In this document: positions 7,114-15,860 of the stretch, piece by piece
Numbering within the stretch: position 1 is the stretch's first letter
Layout: each line of letters opens with the position of its first letter
Assembly: GCA_963714035.1 (NCBI GenBank)
Contig: OY970224.1
Span: 1,054,001 to 1,118,000 of the forward strand
Direction: 5' to 3'
From: DATFVB01 sp963714035
GTDB lineage: Bacteria; Acidobacteriota; Thermoanaerobaculia; UBA5066; DATFVB01
DNA length: 64,000 nucleotides
The notes under the pieces: generated by a model
What the model was told of the DNA's origin: nothing
Databases searched by the model: none
Seen by the model: the letters and a program-made list of their open reading frames with translations, nothing else
Translations under genes and position numbers: made by a program

Positions 7114-9918
7114 TCACGCTGTTCGCGAGAGACCCGTCCCCGCGATCGCCGCGCGCGCCGCGGCGAGCCGGGCGATCGGGACCCGGTAAGGCGAGCACGA
7201 CACGTAGTCGAGCCCCGTTTCGTGGAAGAAAGCGATCGACGCCGGGTCGCCCCCGTGCTCGCCGCAGATCCCCACCTTGAGGTTCTTCTTCGCCGAGCGG
7301 CCGCGCTCGGTCCCGACGGCGACGAGCTGGCCCACTCCCTCGACGTCGATCGTCGCGAACGGATCGTGGGGAAGAATGCCCGCCTCGAGGTACTGCGGCA
7401 GGAACGATCCCACGTCGTCCCGGGAGAACCCGAACGTCAACTGGGTCAGGTCGTTCGTCCCGAACGAGAAGAAGTCGGCCTCGGCGCCGATCTCCGCCGC
7501 GAGGAGGGCGGCCCGCGGGATCTCGATCATGGTGCCGACCCGGTACGAGACGCGCCGGCCGGTCTCGCGGAAGACGTCGTGGGCGACGCGATCGGTCATC
7601 TCGCGAAGGCGCGTGAACTCGGAAAGGGATCCGACGAGCGGGATCATGATCTCCGGCATCGGGTGCTTCCCGCTCCGCGCCACCTCGACGGCCGCCTCGA
7701 AGATCGCGCGCACCTGGATCTCGTAGATCTCCGGATGCGTCAGGCCGAGCCGGCAGCCCCGGTGGCCGAGCATGGGGTTCGCCTCCGACAGCCCCTCGAC
7801 CTTTCCCTTGAGCACGTCGATCGAGATCCCCATTTCCTTCGCCGTCGCGGCGAGCGCCTTCGGCTCGCGCGGAAGGAACTCGTGGAGCGGCGGGTCGAGG
7901 AGCCGGATCGTCACGGGCCGCTCTCCCATCTCGCGGAAGATCCCGGCGAAGTCGCCGCGCTGCATCGGGAGGATCCTGGCGAGCGCCTTCTTTCTGCCCT
8001 CCGGCGTCTCGGCGAGGATCATCTCGCGCACGGCGGTGATCCGCTCCTCCTCGAAGAACATGTGCTCCGTTCGGCAGAGGCCGATCCCTTCGGCGCCGAA
8101 CGCCCGGGCCACGTGGGCGTCGCGGGGCGTGTCGGCATTGGCGCGCACGCCGAGGCGGCGCACGCCGTCCGCCCACTCGAGGATCCGCGCGAACTGCCGG
8201 TAGAGGCGGGAATCGGCGGCCTTGAGCTTTCCCTCGACCGCGACCTGGATCACCTCGGAGGGACGCGTCGGGAGCTTCCCGGAGATCACCTCTCCCGTCG
8301 TCCCGTCGACCGAGAGGAAGTCGCCTTCCGAAATCGTCTTGCCGCGCGCCATCATCCGGGCATAACGGGCGTCGATCGAGATCTCGCCGCACCCCACGAC
8401 GCAGCACTTCCCCATTCCGCGGGCGACGACCGCCGCATGCGACGTCATTCCCCCGCGCGAGGTGAGGATGCCCTGCGAGGCGGCCATCCCGAGGATGTCC
8501 TCGGGGGAGGTCTCGGCGCGGATCAGGACGACCGGATCGCCGGCATGGGCCATTTCGACGGCGCGCTCGGCGGAGAAGGCGGCCCGGCCGCAGGAAGCTC
8601 CCGGCCCCGCCGGCAGGCCGCGGGCGAGCAGGTTCCCTTCCTCGATCGCGCGTTCCTTCTCGCTCGCGGGGAACACGGGGGCCAGCAGCTGCAGCAGCTG
8701 CTCCGGGTCGACGCGCGTGAGCGCCTCGCGGCGAGAGATCCTCTTTTCGTCGAAGAAATCGCACGCGATCCGGACCGCGGCGAACCCCGTGCGCTTGCCG
8801 TTCCTCGTCTGGAGGATGTAGAGCCGGCCGCGCTCGATCGTGAACTCGATGTCCTGCATGTCGCGGAAGTTCTTCTCGAGCGCGTCCCGGACCCGCATCA
8901 GCTGCGCGTAGACGCCGGGCATCGCCTCTTCGAGCGAATCGCCCCGGCCGGTGGCCGAGATCGGGTGCGGCGTGCGGATTCCGGCGACGACGTCCTCCCC
9001 CTGGGCGTTGGCGAGGAACTCGCCGTAGAACGCCTTCTCTCCGGTCGCCGGGTTGCGGGTGAACGCGACGCCGGTCGCGCAGTCGTCCCCGAGATTTCCG
9101 AAGACCATTGCCTGGACGGTCACCGCGGTGCCCCACGTCTCGGGGATCCGGTTGAGCCGCCGGTAGGAGCGCGCGCGCTCGTTGTCCCACGACTGGAACA
9201 CCGCGCCGATCGCGCCCCAGAGCTGCTTTCGCGGGTCTTCGGGGAACCGCTTCTTTCCGTGCTGGCGGACGATGCCGAGGTAGCGCGTGCAGAGGGCGCG
9301 GAGCTCCTGCGCGGAGAGCTGCGCGTCGGTGTCGACGCCGGCCTTCTCCTTCGCGCGCGTGATCGCCTCCTCGAACCGGTGCTTCGGGACCTTGAGCACC
9401 ACGTCGCCGTACATCGAGATCAGCCGGCGCCGGCAATCGCGCGCGAATCGCTCCCCCGCCGCGTGGCCGAACCCCGCTTTGGCTTCGTGCGTGAGACCGA
9501 GGTTCAGGATCGTGTCCATCATCCCCGGCATCGACGCGGGCGCTCCGGATCGGACCGAAACGAGGAGGGGGTTCTCGCCGTCTCCGAACGTCTTTCCGGT
9601 CAGCTCCTCGAGCCGGGCCAGATTCCGCTCGACTTCCTCCTCGAGCCCCGCCGGATACTTCCCGGTCTTCGAGAACTTCGCGCAGACCTCCGTCGAGATC
9701 ACGAATCCGGGAGGGACCGGGACGCCCATGCGGGTCATCTGGACGAGCCCGTAGCCCTTTCCGCCGAGCACCTCGCGCCCGAGGCGGGCGCCCTCCGCGC
9801 GTCCGTCTCCGAAGAAATACACGAAACGGGGCGCGGTCTTTAGGCGCGGGCGAACGGCCGCCGCGCGGGCCTTCGGGCGGGTCGGGACCTTCCGGCGGGG
9901 CTTGCGTTCAGCTTCCAT
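7114..9918 (-). CDS. ppdK: Pyruvate, phosphate dikinase
   Basis: This 934-residue enzyme interconverts pyruvate, ATP and phosphate with phosphoenolpyruvate, AMP and diphosphate. The N-terminal nucleotide-binding domain starts with FVYFFGDG and GGKGYGLVQMTRMGVPVPPGF. The swivelling domain has the catalytic His in GGMTSHAAVVARGMGKCCV. The C-terminal PEP-binding barrel ends in CGEHGGDPASIAFF and SCSPYRVPIARLAAA. The frame stays open far upstream into glyS, but the ATG at 9918 fits best: it lies just after glyS and gives a Lys/Arg-rich leader of about 30 residues before the conserved domain. That leader is unusual for the family. It reads in line with recO-glyQ-glyS, with about 50 bases after glyS. 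Confidence 0.95.
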   Translation of the reverse strand: MEAERKPRRKVPTRPKARAAAVRPRLKTAPRFVYFFGDGRAEGARLGREVLGGKGYGLVQMTRMGVPVPPGFVISTEVCAKFSKTGKYPAGLEEEVERNLARLEELTGKTFGDGENPLLVSVRSGAPASMPGMMDTILNLGLTHEAKAGFGHAAGERFARDCRRRLISMYGDVVLKVPKHRFEEAITRAKEKAGVDTDAQLSAQELRALCTRYLGIVRQHGKKRFPEDPRKQLWGAIGAVFQSWDNERARSYRRLNRIPETWGTAVTVQAMVFGNLGDDCATGVAFTRNPATGEKAFYGEFLANAQGEDVVAGIRTPHPISATGRGDSLEEAMPGVYAQLMRVRDALEKNFRDMQDIEFTIERGRLYILQTRNGKRTGFAAVRIACDFFDEKRISRREALTRVDPEQLLQLLAPVFPASEKERAIEEGNLLARGLPAGPGASCGRAAFSAERAVEMAHAGDPVVLIRAETSPEDILGMAASQGILTSRGGMTSHAAVVARGMGKCCVVGCGEISIDARYARMMARGKTISEGDFLSVDGTTGEVISGKLPTRPSEVIQVAVEGKLKAADSRLYRQFARILEWADGVRRLGVRANADTPRDAHVARAFGAEGIGLCRTEHMFFEEERITAVREMILAETPEGRKKALARILPMQRGDFAGIFREMGERPVTIRLLDPPLHEFLPREPKALAATAKEMGISIDVLKGKVEGLSEANPMLGHRGCRLGLTHPEIYEIQVRAIFEAAVEVARSGKHPMPEIMIPLVGSLSEFTRLREMTDRVAHDVFRETGRRVSYRVGTMIEIPRAALLAAEIGAEADFFSFGTNDLTQLTFGFSRDDVGSFLPQYLEAGILPHDPFATIDVEGVGQLVAVGTERGRSAKKNLKVGICGEHGGDPASIAFFHETGLDYVSCSPYRVPIARLAAARAAIAGTGLSRTA

Positions 9919-9968
9919 GGCGGCCTGCCTCTTCCTTCGCTTTGCGCGATTGCGCGGGTTCTGCCGGG

Positions 9969-12053
9969 CTATTTCTCGACGACGATCTCGGAAATGTCGG
10001 CGAACTTGCCAAACTGACGCTGGATCCCCGCCAGGAGCGCCTGGCGGTTGGCCTTCAACTCCGGCTCGGGAGCGTTGACGAGCACGTCGTCGAAGAAACG
10101 GTCGAGCGCGGGGGCGAGCGACAGCATCGCCGCGATCAGCTCCGGATAGCGCCGCGACGCGACGAGCGTGTCGGCGGTGCGCGAGAGCTGGAGCGCGTCG
10201 GCGGCGAGCGCGTGCTCGGCCGGCTCCCGGAAGAGCGCGGGGTCCGCCGTCCGCTCGACCGGCCCGGGCAGGATCTTCCGGATGCGCTTGACCGAAAGCG
10301 ACAGCGACCGGAAGCCCTCCCGCCGGCGGGCGTCGGCGATGGCTCCCGCGCGGTCCGCGAGGTCCGCGAAATCCCACGAGCCCGGCGCGAGCACGGACGC
10401 GACGACGTCGGCTTCGAGGCCTCGCTTCTCGAAGAGGAAATGGACCCGGTCGGCGAAGAACCCGCGGAGGTCCGCGAGGACGGCGTCGGCCGGCCGCGCG
10501 ATCGCCGCGGCATGGAGCGCGATCGCCTTGCGGAAGACGATGCTCCAGTCCACGCGCCATCCGCGCGAGAGCACGATCGCGACGAGGCCCTGGGCGGCCC
10601 GTCGGAGCCCGTAAGGGTCCTTGCTGCCCGTCGGCACGAAGCCGATCCCGAAGAACCCGGCGAGCGTGTCGACGCGGTCGGCCGCCGAGAGGATCGCGCC
10701 CGTCTCCGTCCGCGGCGGCTCGTCGTCGGCCGAGACCGGCCGGTACTGGTCGTAGATCGCCTTCCAGACCTCCTCCGTCGCTCCTTCGCGGCGCGCGTAG
10801 ATCCCGCCGACGATCCCCTGCAGATCCGTGAATTCGCGCACCATCTCGGTCGTGAGATCGATCTTCGAGAGGCGCGCCGCCTCGAGAGCGGAACGGACGT
10901 TCTCGGGGCGGGTCACGAGCGCTCCGATCGTCTCGGTGAGCTCCTGGACGCGTCCCGTCTTCTGCAGGTAGTCGCCGAGCCTGTCGTGGAAGAAGAGCCG
11001 CGAGAGCTTCGGCATCTTCGACGAGAAGGGCTCCCGAACGTCCTCTTCGAAGAAGAACCGCGCGTCGGAGAGGCGCGCGTTCAGCACCCACTCGTTCCCC
11101 TTGACGATCAGCCCTTTCGAATCCTCGCGGTGGTCCATGACGGCGAGGAAGCTCGACGTCAGGCCCTGCGGCGACCGCACGGGCAGGTACTTCTGATGCG
11201 TCCGCATCGTCGTCACGAGGATCTCTTCCGGAAGCTCGAGATAGGCCGGATCGAAGGACCCGCACACGAGCCCGGGCCATTCGACGAGGTCGGCGAGCGT
11301 CGGAATGAGATCGGCGTCGGATTCGATCCCGCCCGAGCATTCCCGCGCGAGCGACCGCGCCTTCTCGAGGAGGATCTCCGCGCGCTCTTCGCCGTCGGGC
11401 TCGACGCCCGCCTCGCGCAGCCGCCGGGCGTAATCGTCGGCCCCGCTCACCCGGATCTCCCCGCCTCCGGCGAGCCGGTGCCCGACGGTGCGGTCGCCGG
11501 ACCGCACGCCGAAGATCGTCATCGGCACGACCTCGCCGCCGAAGAGGGCCACGATCCCGTGGACGGGCCGGACGAAGGCGTGGTTTCCCGCGCCCCACCG
11601 CATCATCTTCGGGAACGTCATCGAGGCGAGGATCGCGGGCGTGATCCCCGCGAGGACCTCCGCCGTGAGCCGGCCCGCGACGGTCTTCCGTGCGAGGAGC
11701 GCCTCTCCCTTCGGGGTGCGGACGCGCCGGAGGTCCGAGACGTCGACCCCCTGCGCGCGCGCGAATCCTTCCGCCATTTTCGTGGGCCGCCCGTCGGCGT
11801 CGAGCGCGCGGTCGACGGGCGGGCCGGTGACCTCGACGACGCGGTCGTCCTGGCGGCGCGGCAGTCCGCGCACCGCGACGACGAGCCGGCGGGGAGTCGC
11901 CGTGACGTCCACGGATTCCGGGGAAAGCCCCTCCTCCGAGAGCGCGTCGAGGAACTTCCGGGCCAGGTCGGCCTTCGCCCCCGGCATCGCGCCGGCGGGC
12001 ATCTCTTCGACCCGGACCTCCAGGAAGAATTCCGCGGCGGCGTCGGGCGTCAT
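9969..12053 (-). CDS. glyS: Glycyl-tRNA synthetase beta subunit
   Basis: This 694-residue subunit of the tetrameric (alpha2 beta2) bacterial glycyl-tRNA synthetase is of normal length. It opens with FFLEVRVEEMPAGAMPGA, the typical family start (LxEIxxEELPA). It contains the family stretches DWRIVFRKAIALHAAAI-like and WRVDWSIVFRK in the HD-like domain, and ends in the helical tRNA-anticodon region. It recognises and helps charge tRNA-Gly with the alpha subunit encoded just upstream. The gap to glyQ is only 10 bases, so the two are co-translated. A tRNA-Gly gene also lies in this window at 33.6 kb but is unlinked. Confidence 0.95.
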   Translation of the reverse strand: MTPDAAAEFFLEVRVEEMPAGAMPGAKADLARKFLDALSEEGLSPESVDVTATPRRLVVAVRGLPRRQDDRVVEVTGPPVDRALDADGRPTKMAEGFARAQGVDVSDLRRVRTPKGEALLARKTVAGRLTAEVLAGITPAILASMTFPKMMRWGAGNHAFVRPVHGIVALFGGEVVPMTIFGVRSGDRTVGHRLAGGGEIRVSGADDYARRLREAGVEPDGEERAEILLEKARSLARECSGGIESDADLIPTLADLVEWPGLVCGSFDPAYLELPEEILVTTMRTHQKYLPVRSPQGLTSSFLAVMDHREDSKGLIVKGNEWVLNARLSDARFFFEEDVREPFSSKMPKLSRLFFHDRLGDYLQKTGRVQELTETIGALVTRPENVRSALEAARLSKIDLTTEMVREFTDLQGIVGGIYARREGATEEVWKAIYDQYRPVSADDEPPRTETGAILSAADRVDTLAGFFGIGFVPTGSKDPYGLRRAAQGLVAIVLSRGWRVDWSIVFRKAIALHAAAIARPADAVLADLRGFFADRVHFLFEKRGLEADVVASVLAPGSWDFADLADRAGAIADARRREGFRSLSLSVKRIRKILPGPVERTADPALFREPAEHALAADALQLSRTADTLVASRRYPELIAAMLSLAPALDRFFDDVLVNAPEPELKANRQALLAGIQRQFGKFADISEIVVEK

Positions 12054-12063
12054 CGGAAGGCGT

Positions 12064-12957
12064 TCACGACGCCACCGTCGCGGGCTCTTTCGGGAGGAGC
12101 GGGAACCCGGCGGACTCGCGGGCGGCGAGATAGGCCTTCGCGACCGCGCAGGCGAGGTCGCGCACGCGCCGGATGTACGTTACCCGCTCGGTCGCGGAAA
12201 CGGCGCCGCGCGCGTCGAGCACGTTGAATTCGTGGGAGCAGAGGAGCGTCGCTTCGTAGGCGGGAAGCACCAGTCCCGCGGCGAGCGCGAGCCGCGCCTC
12301 GCGTTCCGACCGCTCGAAGAGCGTCTGCGCCCATTCCGTCTCGGCAACCTCGAACGAATAGCGGGAAAGCTCGACTTCCTCGTGGTGCCGGATCTGTCCG
12401 TACGTGAGGGTGTCGTTCCAGGGAATGTCGAAGATCGACCGGGCTTTCCCGAGGAAGAGCGCGACGCGCTCCACGCCATACGTGATCTCGGCGGATATCG
12501 GCGCGAGATCGATCCCCCCCGCCTGCTGGAAATACGTGAACTGCGAGATCTCCATCCCGTCCATGAGGACCTGCCAGCCGACTCCCCATGCCCCGAGCGT
12601 CGGCGATTCCCAGTTGTCCTCTTCGAACCGGATGTCGTGCTCCTTCGGATCGATGCCGAGGCGCTCGAGCGACCGGAGATAGACGTCCTGAACGTCGTCG
12701 GGCGCGGGCTTGAGAATCACCTGATACTGGAAGTACTTGCCCAGGCGGAAAGGGTTCTCGCCGTAGCGCCCGTCCGCCGGGCGCCGCGAGGGCTGCACGT
12801 ACGCGCAGCGCCACGGTTCGGGGCCGAGCGCGCGAAGAAACGTGTCCGGATGCATGGTGCCGGCGCCCATCGGAAGGTCGTACGGCTGCTGGATCAGACA
12901 GCCTTCTTCCTCCCAGAATCTCTCGAGCCCGGAAAGGATTTTCTGGAGCGTCACCAC
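12064..12957 (-). CDS. glyQ: Glycyl-tRNA synthetase alpha subunit
   Basis: This 297-residue catalytic subunit is of normal length. It shows the highly conserved class II core: FWEEEGCLIQQPYDLPMGAGTMHPDTFLRALGPEPW, YVQPSRRPADGRYGENPFRLGKYFQYQVILKP, and NWESPTLGAWGVGWQVLMDGMEISQFTYFQQAGG. It activates glycine and transfers it to tRNA-Gly together with GlyS. Its start overlaps the end of recO by 7 bases, which supports the chosen ATG and an operon. The order recO-glyQ-glyS is also seen in other bacterial phyla. Confidence 0.97.
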   Translation of the reverse strand: MVTLQKILSGLERFWEEEGCLIQQPYDLPMGAGTMHPDTFLRALGPEPWRCAYVQPSRRPADGRYGENPFRLGKYFQYQVILKPAPDDVQDVYLRSLERLGIDPKEHDIRFEEDNWESPTLGAWGVGWQVLMDGMEISQFTYFQQAGGIDLAPISAEITYGVERVALFLGKARSIFDIPWNDTLTYGQIRHHEEVELSRYSFEVAETEWAQTLFERSEREARLALAAGLVLPAYEATLLCSHEFNVLDARGAVSATERVTYIRRVRDLACAVAKAYLAARESAGFPLLPKEPATVAS

Positions 12958-13700
12958 GCGCCGAAATATAGCACCTCGGTCAGCACTTTCTGGGACTTGA
13001 GCTCGTGTCCGAGGAAGTGCCGGCGGATGCGGCGCAGCACGCCCGCGAGCTCCTCCGCGACGCGCGGCGCGACGTCGGAACCTTCGATGGGACGAGCGAG
13101 GATCCGCGCGAGGGAAGGCGCGAGCTCACGCGAAACTCTCCGCGCCCCGGTCGTCGCGCAGGCCGCGTCGACGAGGCCGGGAAGGGTCTCGTCGAAGCGG
13201 ACCGAGCCGGGCTCGAGCGCGCGCCCGCAGACCGCGCACGCGGTCGCCGGCGGGAGGATGCCGGTGAGCTTGAGCACCCAGGCGTCGAAATAGACGGCGA
13301 CCGACGCGGCGCTCCGGCCCCCGAACAGGGCGCCGACCGCGTGGGCCGCGAGCCGGAAGAACTTCTCGGACGGATCCGAGTCGGCGACGAACGTGATCAG
13401 CGACTCGGCGATCGCCGAGAGGAGCAGCCCGGAGGCCAGGTCCGAAGCGATCGGGAAGGAGGAGCGGACGACCTCGATCGAATCGATCCGGTGCAGATCG
13501 CGGCCCTCCTTCTCGAACCAGAGGACCTCCGCCTCGCTCATCGGCTCGAGCGCGCCGGCATACACGCTCTGGAGCCGGCGAGCGCCCCGCGCGACCGCCC
13601 GCTTGCGTCCGGACTCCTGCGTCAGGAACGTGACGATGCGGTCCTTCTCGCGAAGGGGAATCGCGGACAGGATGAACGCCCGGTCCCGGCGGCTTGGCAT
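12951..13700 (-). CDS. recO: DNA repair protein RecO
   Basis: This 249-residue protein has the RecO layout. An N-terminal OB-fold begins MPSRRDRAFILSAIPLREKDRIVTFLTQESGR, the usual family opening about fast-response recombination mediators. A helical domain follows, with CAVCGRALEPGSVRF at about 165-180, resembling the partial zinc-binding loop of many RecO proteins. RecO loads RecA at gaps coated by SSB, with RecR. It is the first gene of the leftward block recO-glyQ-glyS-ppdK. Upstream (13701-13866) lies non-coding DNA that may hold the operon promoter and a GC-rich repeat remnant. Confidence 0.92.
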   Translation of the reverse strand: MPSRRDRAFILSAIPLREKDRIVTFLTQESGRKRAVARGARRLQSVYAGALEPMSEAEVLWFEKEGRDLHRIDSIEVVRSSFPIASDLASGLLLSAIAESLITFVADSDPSEKFFRLAAHAVGALFGGRSAASVAVYFDAWVLKLTGILPPATACAVCGRALEPGSVRFDETLPGLVDAACATTGARRVSRELAPSLARILARPIEGSDVAPRVAEELAGVLRRIRRHFLGHELKSQKVLTEVLYFGAW

Positions 13701-13734
13701 CTCGTCAGTCTAGTGCGAGCGCGGTGATACGCGC

Positions 13735-13830
13735 CGTTATACGGGACGCGGGCGACCCACCCGCAGCCGCGACGTCCGCCCCGGTACGCCCTGGCCGCGG
13801 GCTGAGTCGCCCGCGCGCGTCTTCCGGCAC
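13735..13830. repeat. Possible third, degenerate copy of the GC-rich dispersed repeat
   Basis: A core at 13778-13790 (GCCCCGGTACGCC) and flanking CGGGCGACCCACCCGCAG resemble words in the two clearer copies at 19878 and 21327. The order of words is not fully kept, so membership is tentative. It lies in the divergent spacer between recO and the MFS gene. Confidence 0.3.
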
Positions 13831-13923
13831 GTCTGACGGCGCATTTCCGGACAGACCGCCTCGTCCGTGGACAGAGTTCCAGGGCACGGGAGGGTCATCG
13901 CCCCTGTTACGCTTCCGAGCATC

Positions 13924-15099
13924 GTGGCGGAGCGAAAGCGATTCCTGGGACTGCCTTCGATCGTCGTCTCCTTCGGTCTCGTGTCGTTCTTCAACGACGT
14001 CGCCTCCGAGATGATCTATCCCCTCCTGCCGGCGTTCCTCACGGCGACCCTCGGCGCCGGGCCCGAGATCGTCGGAATCGTCGAAGGCGTCGCGGAGTCG
14101 ACGGCGGCGATCGGGAAGGGATTCTTCGGCTGGCTGTCCGACCGGCGCCGCCGCCGCAGGCCGTTCGTGTTCGGCGGCTACGCGGCATCGGTGTTCACGC
14201 GCCCTCTTCTCGCGCTCGCGCCGGGCTGGGGCGCGGTCGTCGGGATCCGTTTCCTCGACCGGATCGGCAAAGGCGTGCGCACCGCGCCGCGCGACGCGAT
14301 GATCGCCGGCGCGGTCGATCCGGCCCGCCGCGGGATCGCCTACGGATTCGAACGCGCGATGGACAACGCGGGCGCGATGGTCGGGCCGCTCGTCGCCGCC
14401 CTGCTCCTGAAGCTCTTTTTCCGCGACGTGCGGCCGGTGTTCGCGCTCTCGGTCGTACCCGGAATCGCGGCTCTCGCGATCCTCCTCTTCGGCATGCGCG
14501 GGGAAGAGGGCGCCGCGCGCGCGAAGGCCTCGCTCGCCGGTCCCGCGCTGCCGAAACGGTTCTACGCCGTGATCTCGATCTTCACGCTCTTCGCGTTCGC
14601 GAACTCGACCGACGCCTTCCTGCTGCTGCGGGCGCGGCAGACGGGCGTTCCGCTCTGGGCCATCCCGGCGCTCTGGGCGTTCTTCTCCGGGGCGAAAGCG
14701 CTCGCGAACACGCCGCTCGGCGCTCTCGCCGACCGGATCGGCCGGACGCCGACGATCCTCGCGGGGTGGGTGGTGTACGCCGGCGTTTACCGGGCGTTCG
14801 GCCGGGCGAGCACGGCGGGATCGATATGGGTGGTTTTCGGCATTTACGCCCTCTACTACGCGCTCACCGAGGGGGCCCAGCGGGCGTACGTGGCCGACAT
14901 GGCCGGACCGGAAGCACGCGGCCGGGCGTTCGGCCTTTTTTACCTCGCGACCGGGATCGCGGCTCTTCCCGCCTCGATCCTGTTCGGCCTCGTCTGGGAA
15001 AAGCTCGGGCCGAAGACGGCGTTCGATGCCGGCGCGGCCGTCGCCCTGCTCTCCGCGCTCGCGCTCGCCGCGGTCTCCTTTCCACGGAAATCCGCGTAA
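13924..15099 (+). CDS. Major facilitator superfamily transporter
   Basis: This is a membrane transporter of about 391 residues with roughly twelve hydrophobic spans. The opening FLGLPSIVVSFGLVSFFNDVASEMIYPLLPAFLTATLGAG and the loop GWLSDRRRRRRPFVFGGY, matching the MFS loop motif GxLaDrxGrr, place it in the superfamily. DRIGKGVRTAPRDAMIAGAV is typical of a large uncharacterised MFS subgroup. The substrate cannot be told from sequence. The frame is open from a GTG at 13867, but the protein similarity begins near the GTG at 13924, which I chose. Neither has a good ribosome site. It is transcribed away from recO. Confidence 0.85.
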   Translation: MAERKRFLGLPSIVVSFGLVSFFNDVASEMIYPLLPAFLTATLGAGPEIVGIVEGVAESTAAIGKGFFGWLSDRRRRRRPFVFGGYAASVFTRPLLALAPGWGAVVGIRFLDRIGKGVRTAPRDAMIAGAVDPARRGIAYGFERAMDNAGAMVGPLVAALLLKLFFRDVRPVFALSVVPGIAALAILLFGMRGEEGAARAKASLAGPALPKRFYAVISIFTLFAFANSTDAFLLLRARQTGVPLWAIPALWAFFSGAKALANTPLGALADRIGRTPTILAGWVVYAGVYRAFGRASTAGSIWVVFGIYALYYALTEGAQRAYVADMAGPEARGRAFGLFYLATGIAALPASILFGLVWEKLGPKTAFDAGAAVALLSALALAAVSFPRKSA

Positions 15100-15193
15100 C
15101 GTTTCGGAGCCTCCCGCCGTCTCTATCCACGACGAACGGACGAAACGGCGGAACTTTTCGCCCGGAGCTCCGTAGAACGAGGAGGGAAGCGAC

Positions 15194-15682
15194 ATGAAAC
15201 GACGGGAACTGGAAAACGCGCTGCTGATCCTCGAAACGACCCCCTTCGTCTTCGAAAAAGTGGTCCTGGGCGGAGACGGCTCCCTGCGCCGGAAGATCGC
15301 GGACCTCCTGTGGGAGGCGGTGGCGGTCGAAGAGCACGTCTGGACCGCGCGGGTGCGGCTCCTTCGGGGCGAGAGCCCGGCCGTTCTCCCTCGCCTCGAT
15401 CGCGCCATCGCCCGGCGCATCGCCGCGGGGAAGGCGAGCGCTCGCGAGGCGGTCGCCGCCTTCCTTCGGCTGCGCCGCGAGAACGCCCGCGTCCTCCGCT
15501 CGCTCCGTTCGGCCGATGCGAAGCTCGGGGGGCCGATCGAAGGAGGGGGCTGGTTCTCGCTCGCCGATCTGCCGGCGAAAATGGCCTGCGAAGACCGGAA
15601 CTTTCTCCGCGAGCTCGCGCGCCGCATCACGGCGTCCGGGCCGGGCGTCTCCGAGCCGTCGAGCGTCCTCGCGGCCTGCTGA
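15194..15682 (+). CDS. DinB-superfamily-like helical protein
   Basis: This 162-residue protein is predicted to be mostly helical. The pattern resembles the DinB four-helix family: LETTPFVFEKVVLGGDG near the start, then LLWEAVAVEEHVWTARVRLLRGESPAVL, and a late helix LADLPAKMACEDRNFLRELAR. The His residues that bind metal in active DinB-like enzymes are replaced (WEAVAVEE where HLxxxE is usual), so it may be non-catalytic. A good ribosome site (GAGGAGGGAAG) sits ahead of the ATG. It stands alone, with no operon partner. The family call is moderate and no function is claimed. Confidence 0.7.
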   Translation: MKRRELENALLILETTPFVFEKVVLGGDGSLRRKIADLLWEAVAVEEHVWTARVRLLRGESPAVLPRLDRAIARRIAAGKASAREAVAAFLRLRRENARVLRSLRSADAKLGGPIEGGGWFSLADLPAKMACEDRNFLRELARRITASGPGVSEPSSVLAAC

Positions 15683-15860
15683 AGACCTCGGCTTGCTACC
15701 CCCCCGACGGGGCCGGACCGGCGAAATTCCTGCCCCCCTTGTAACGTCGGCCGCCCGTGAACCGTAGAATGTCGCGACCGCTTCCGAGCGGCCCGAGGGC
15801 ACGGGCTTTGCAGCCCCGGCGACCGGAGTTAGACTCTCTCTGCCAGAAGAAAGGAAGGCC

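Noticed and set aside
5821..9843. A plus-strand open frame of 1340 codons across mutL and ppdK
   Set aside because: It runs through two well-supported minus-strand genes and a non-coding repeat, and its composition is that of antisense translation.
9919..11598. An N-terminal extension of ppdK running deep into glyS
   Set aside because: The extra 560 residues are an alternative frame of glyS and have no similarity to PPDK. The ATG at 9918 fits the gene spacing and the conserved domain.
15770..15860. A riboswitch in the leader of the exported protein, suggested by GGGCTTTGCAGCCC and nearby conserved-looking words
   Set aside because: I compared it with cyclic-di-GMP, cobalamin and other common classes from memory. 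The required core words are missing and only a 5-bp hairpin remains.
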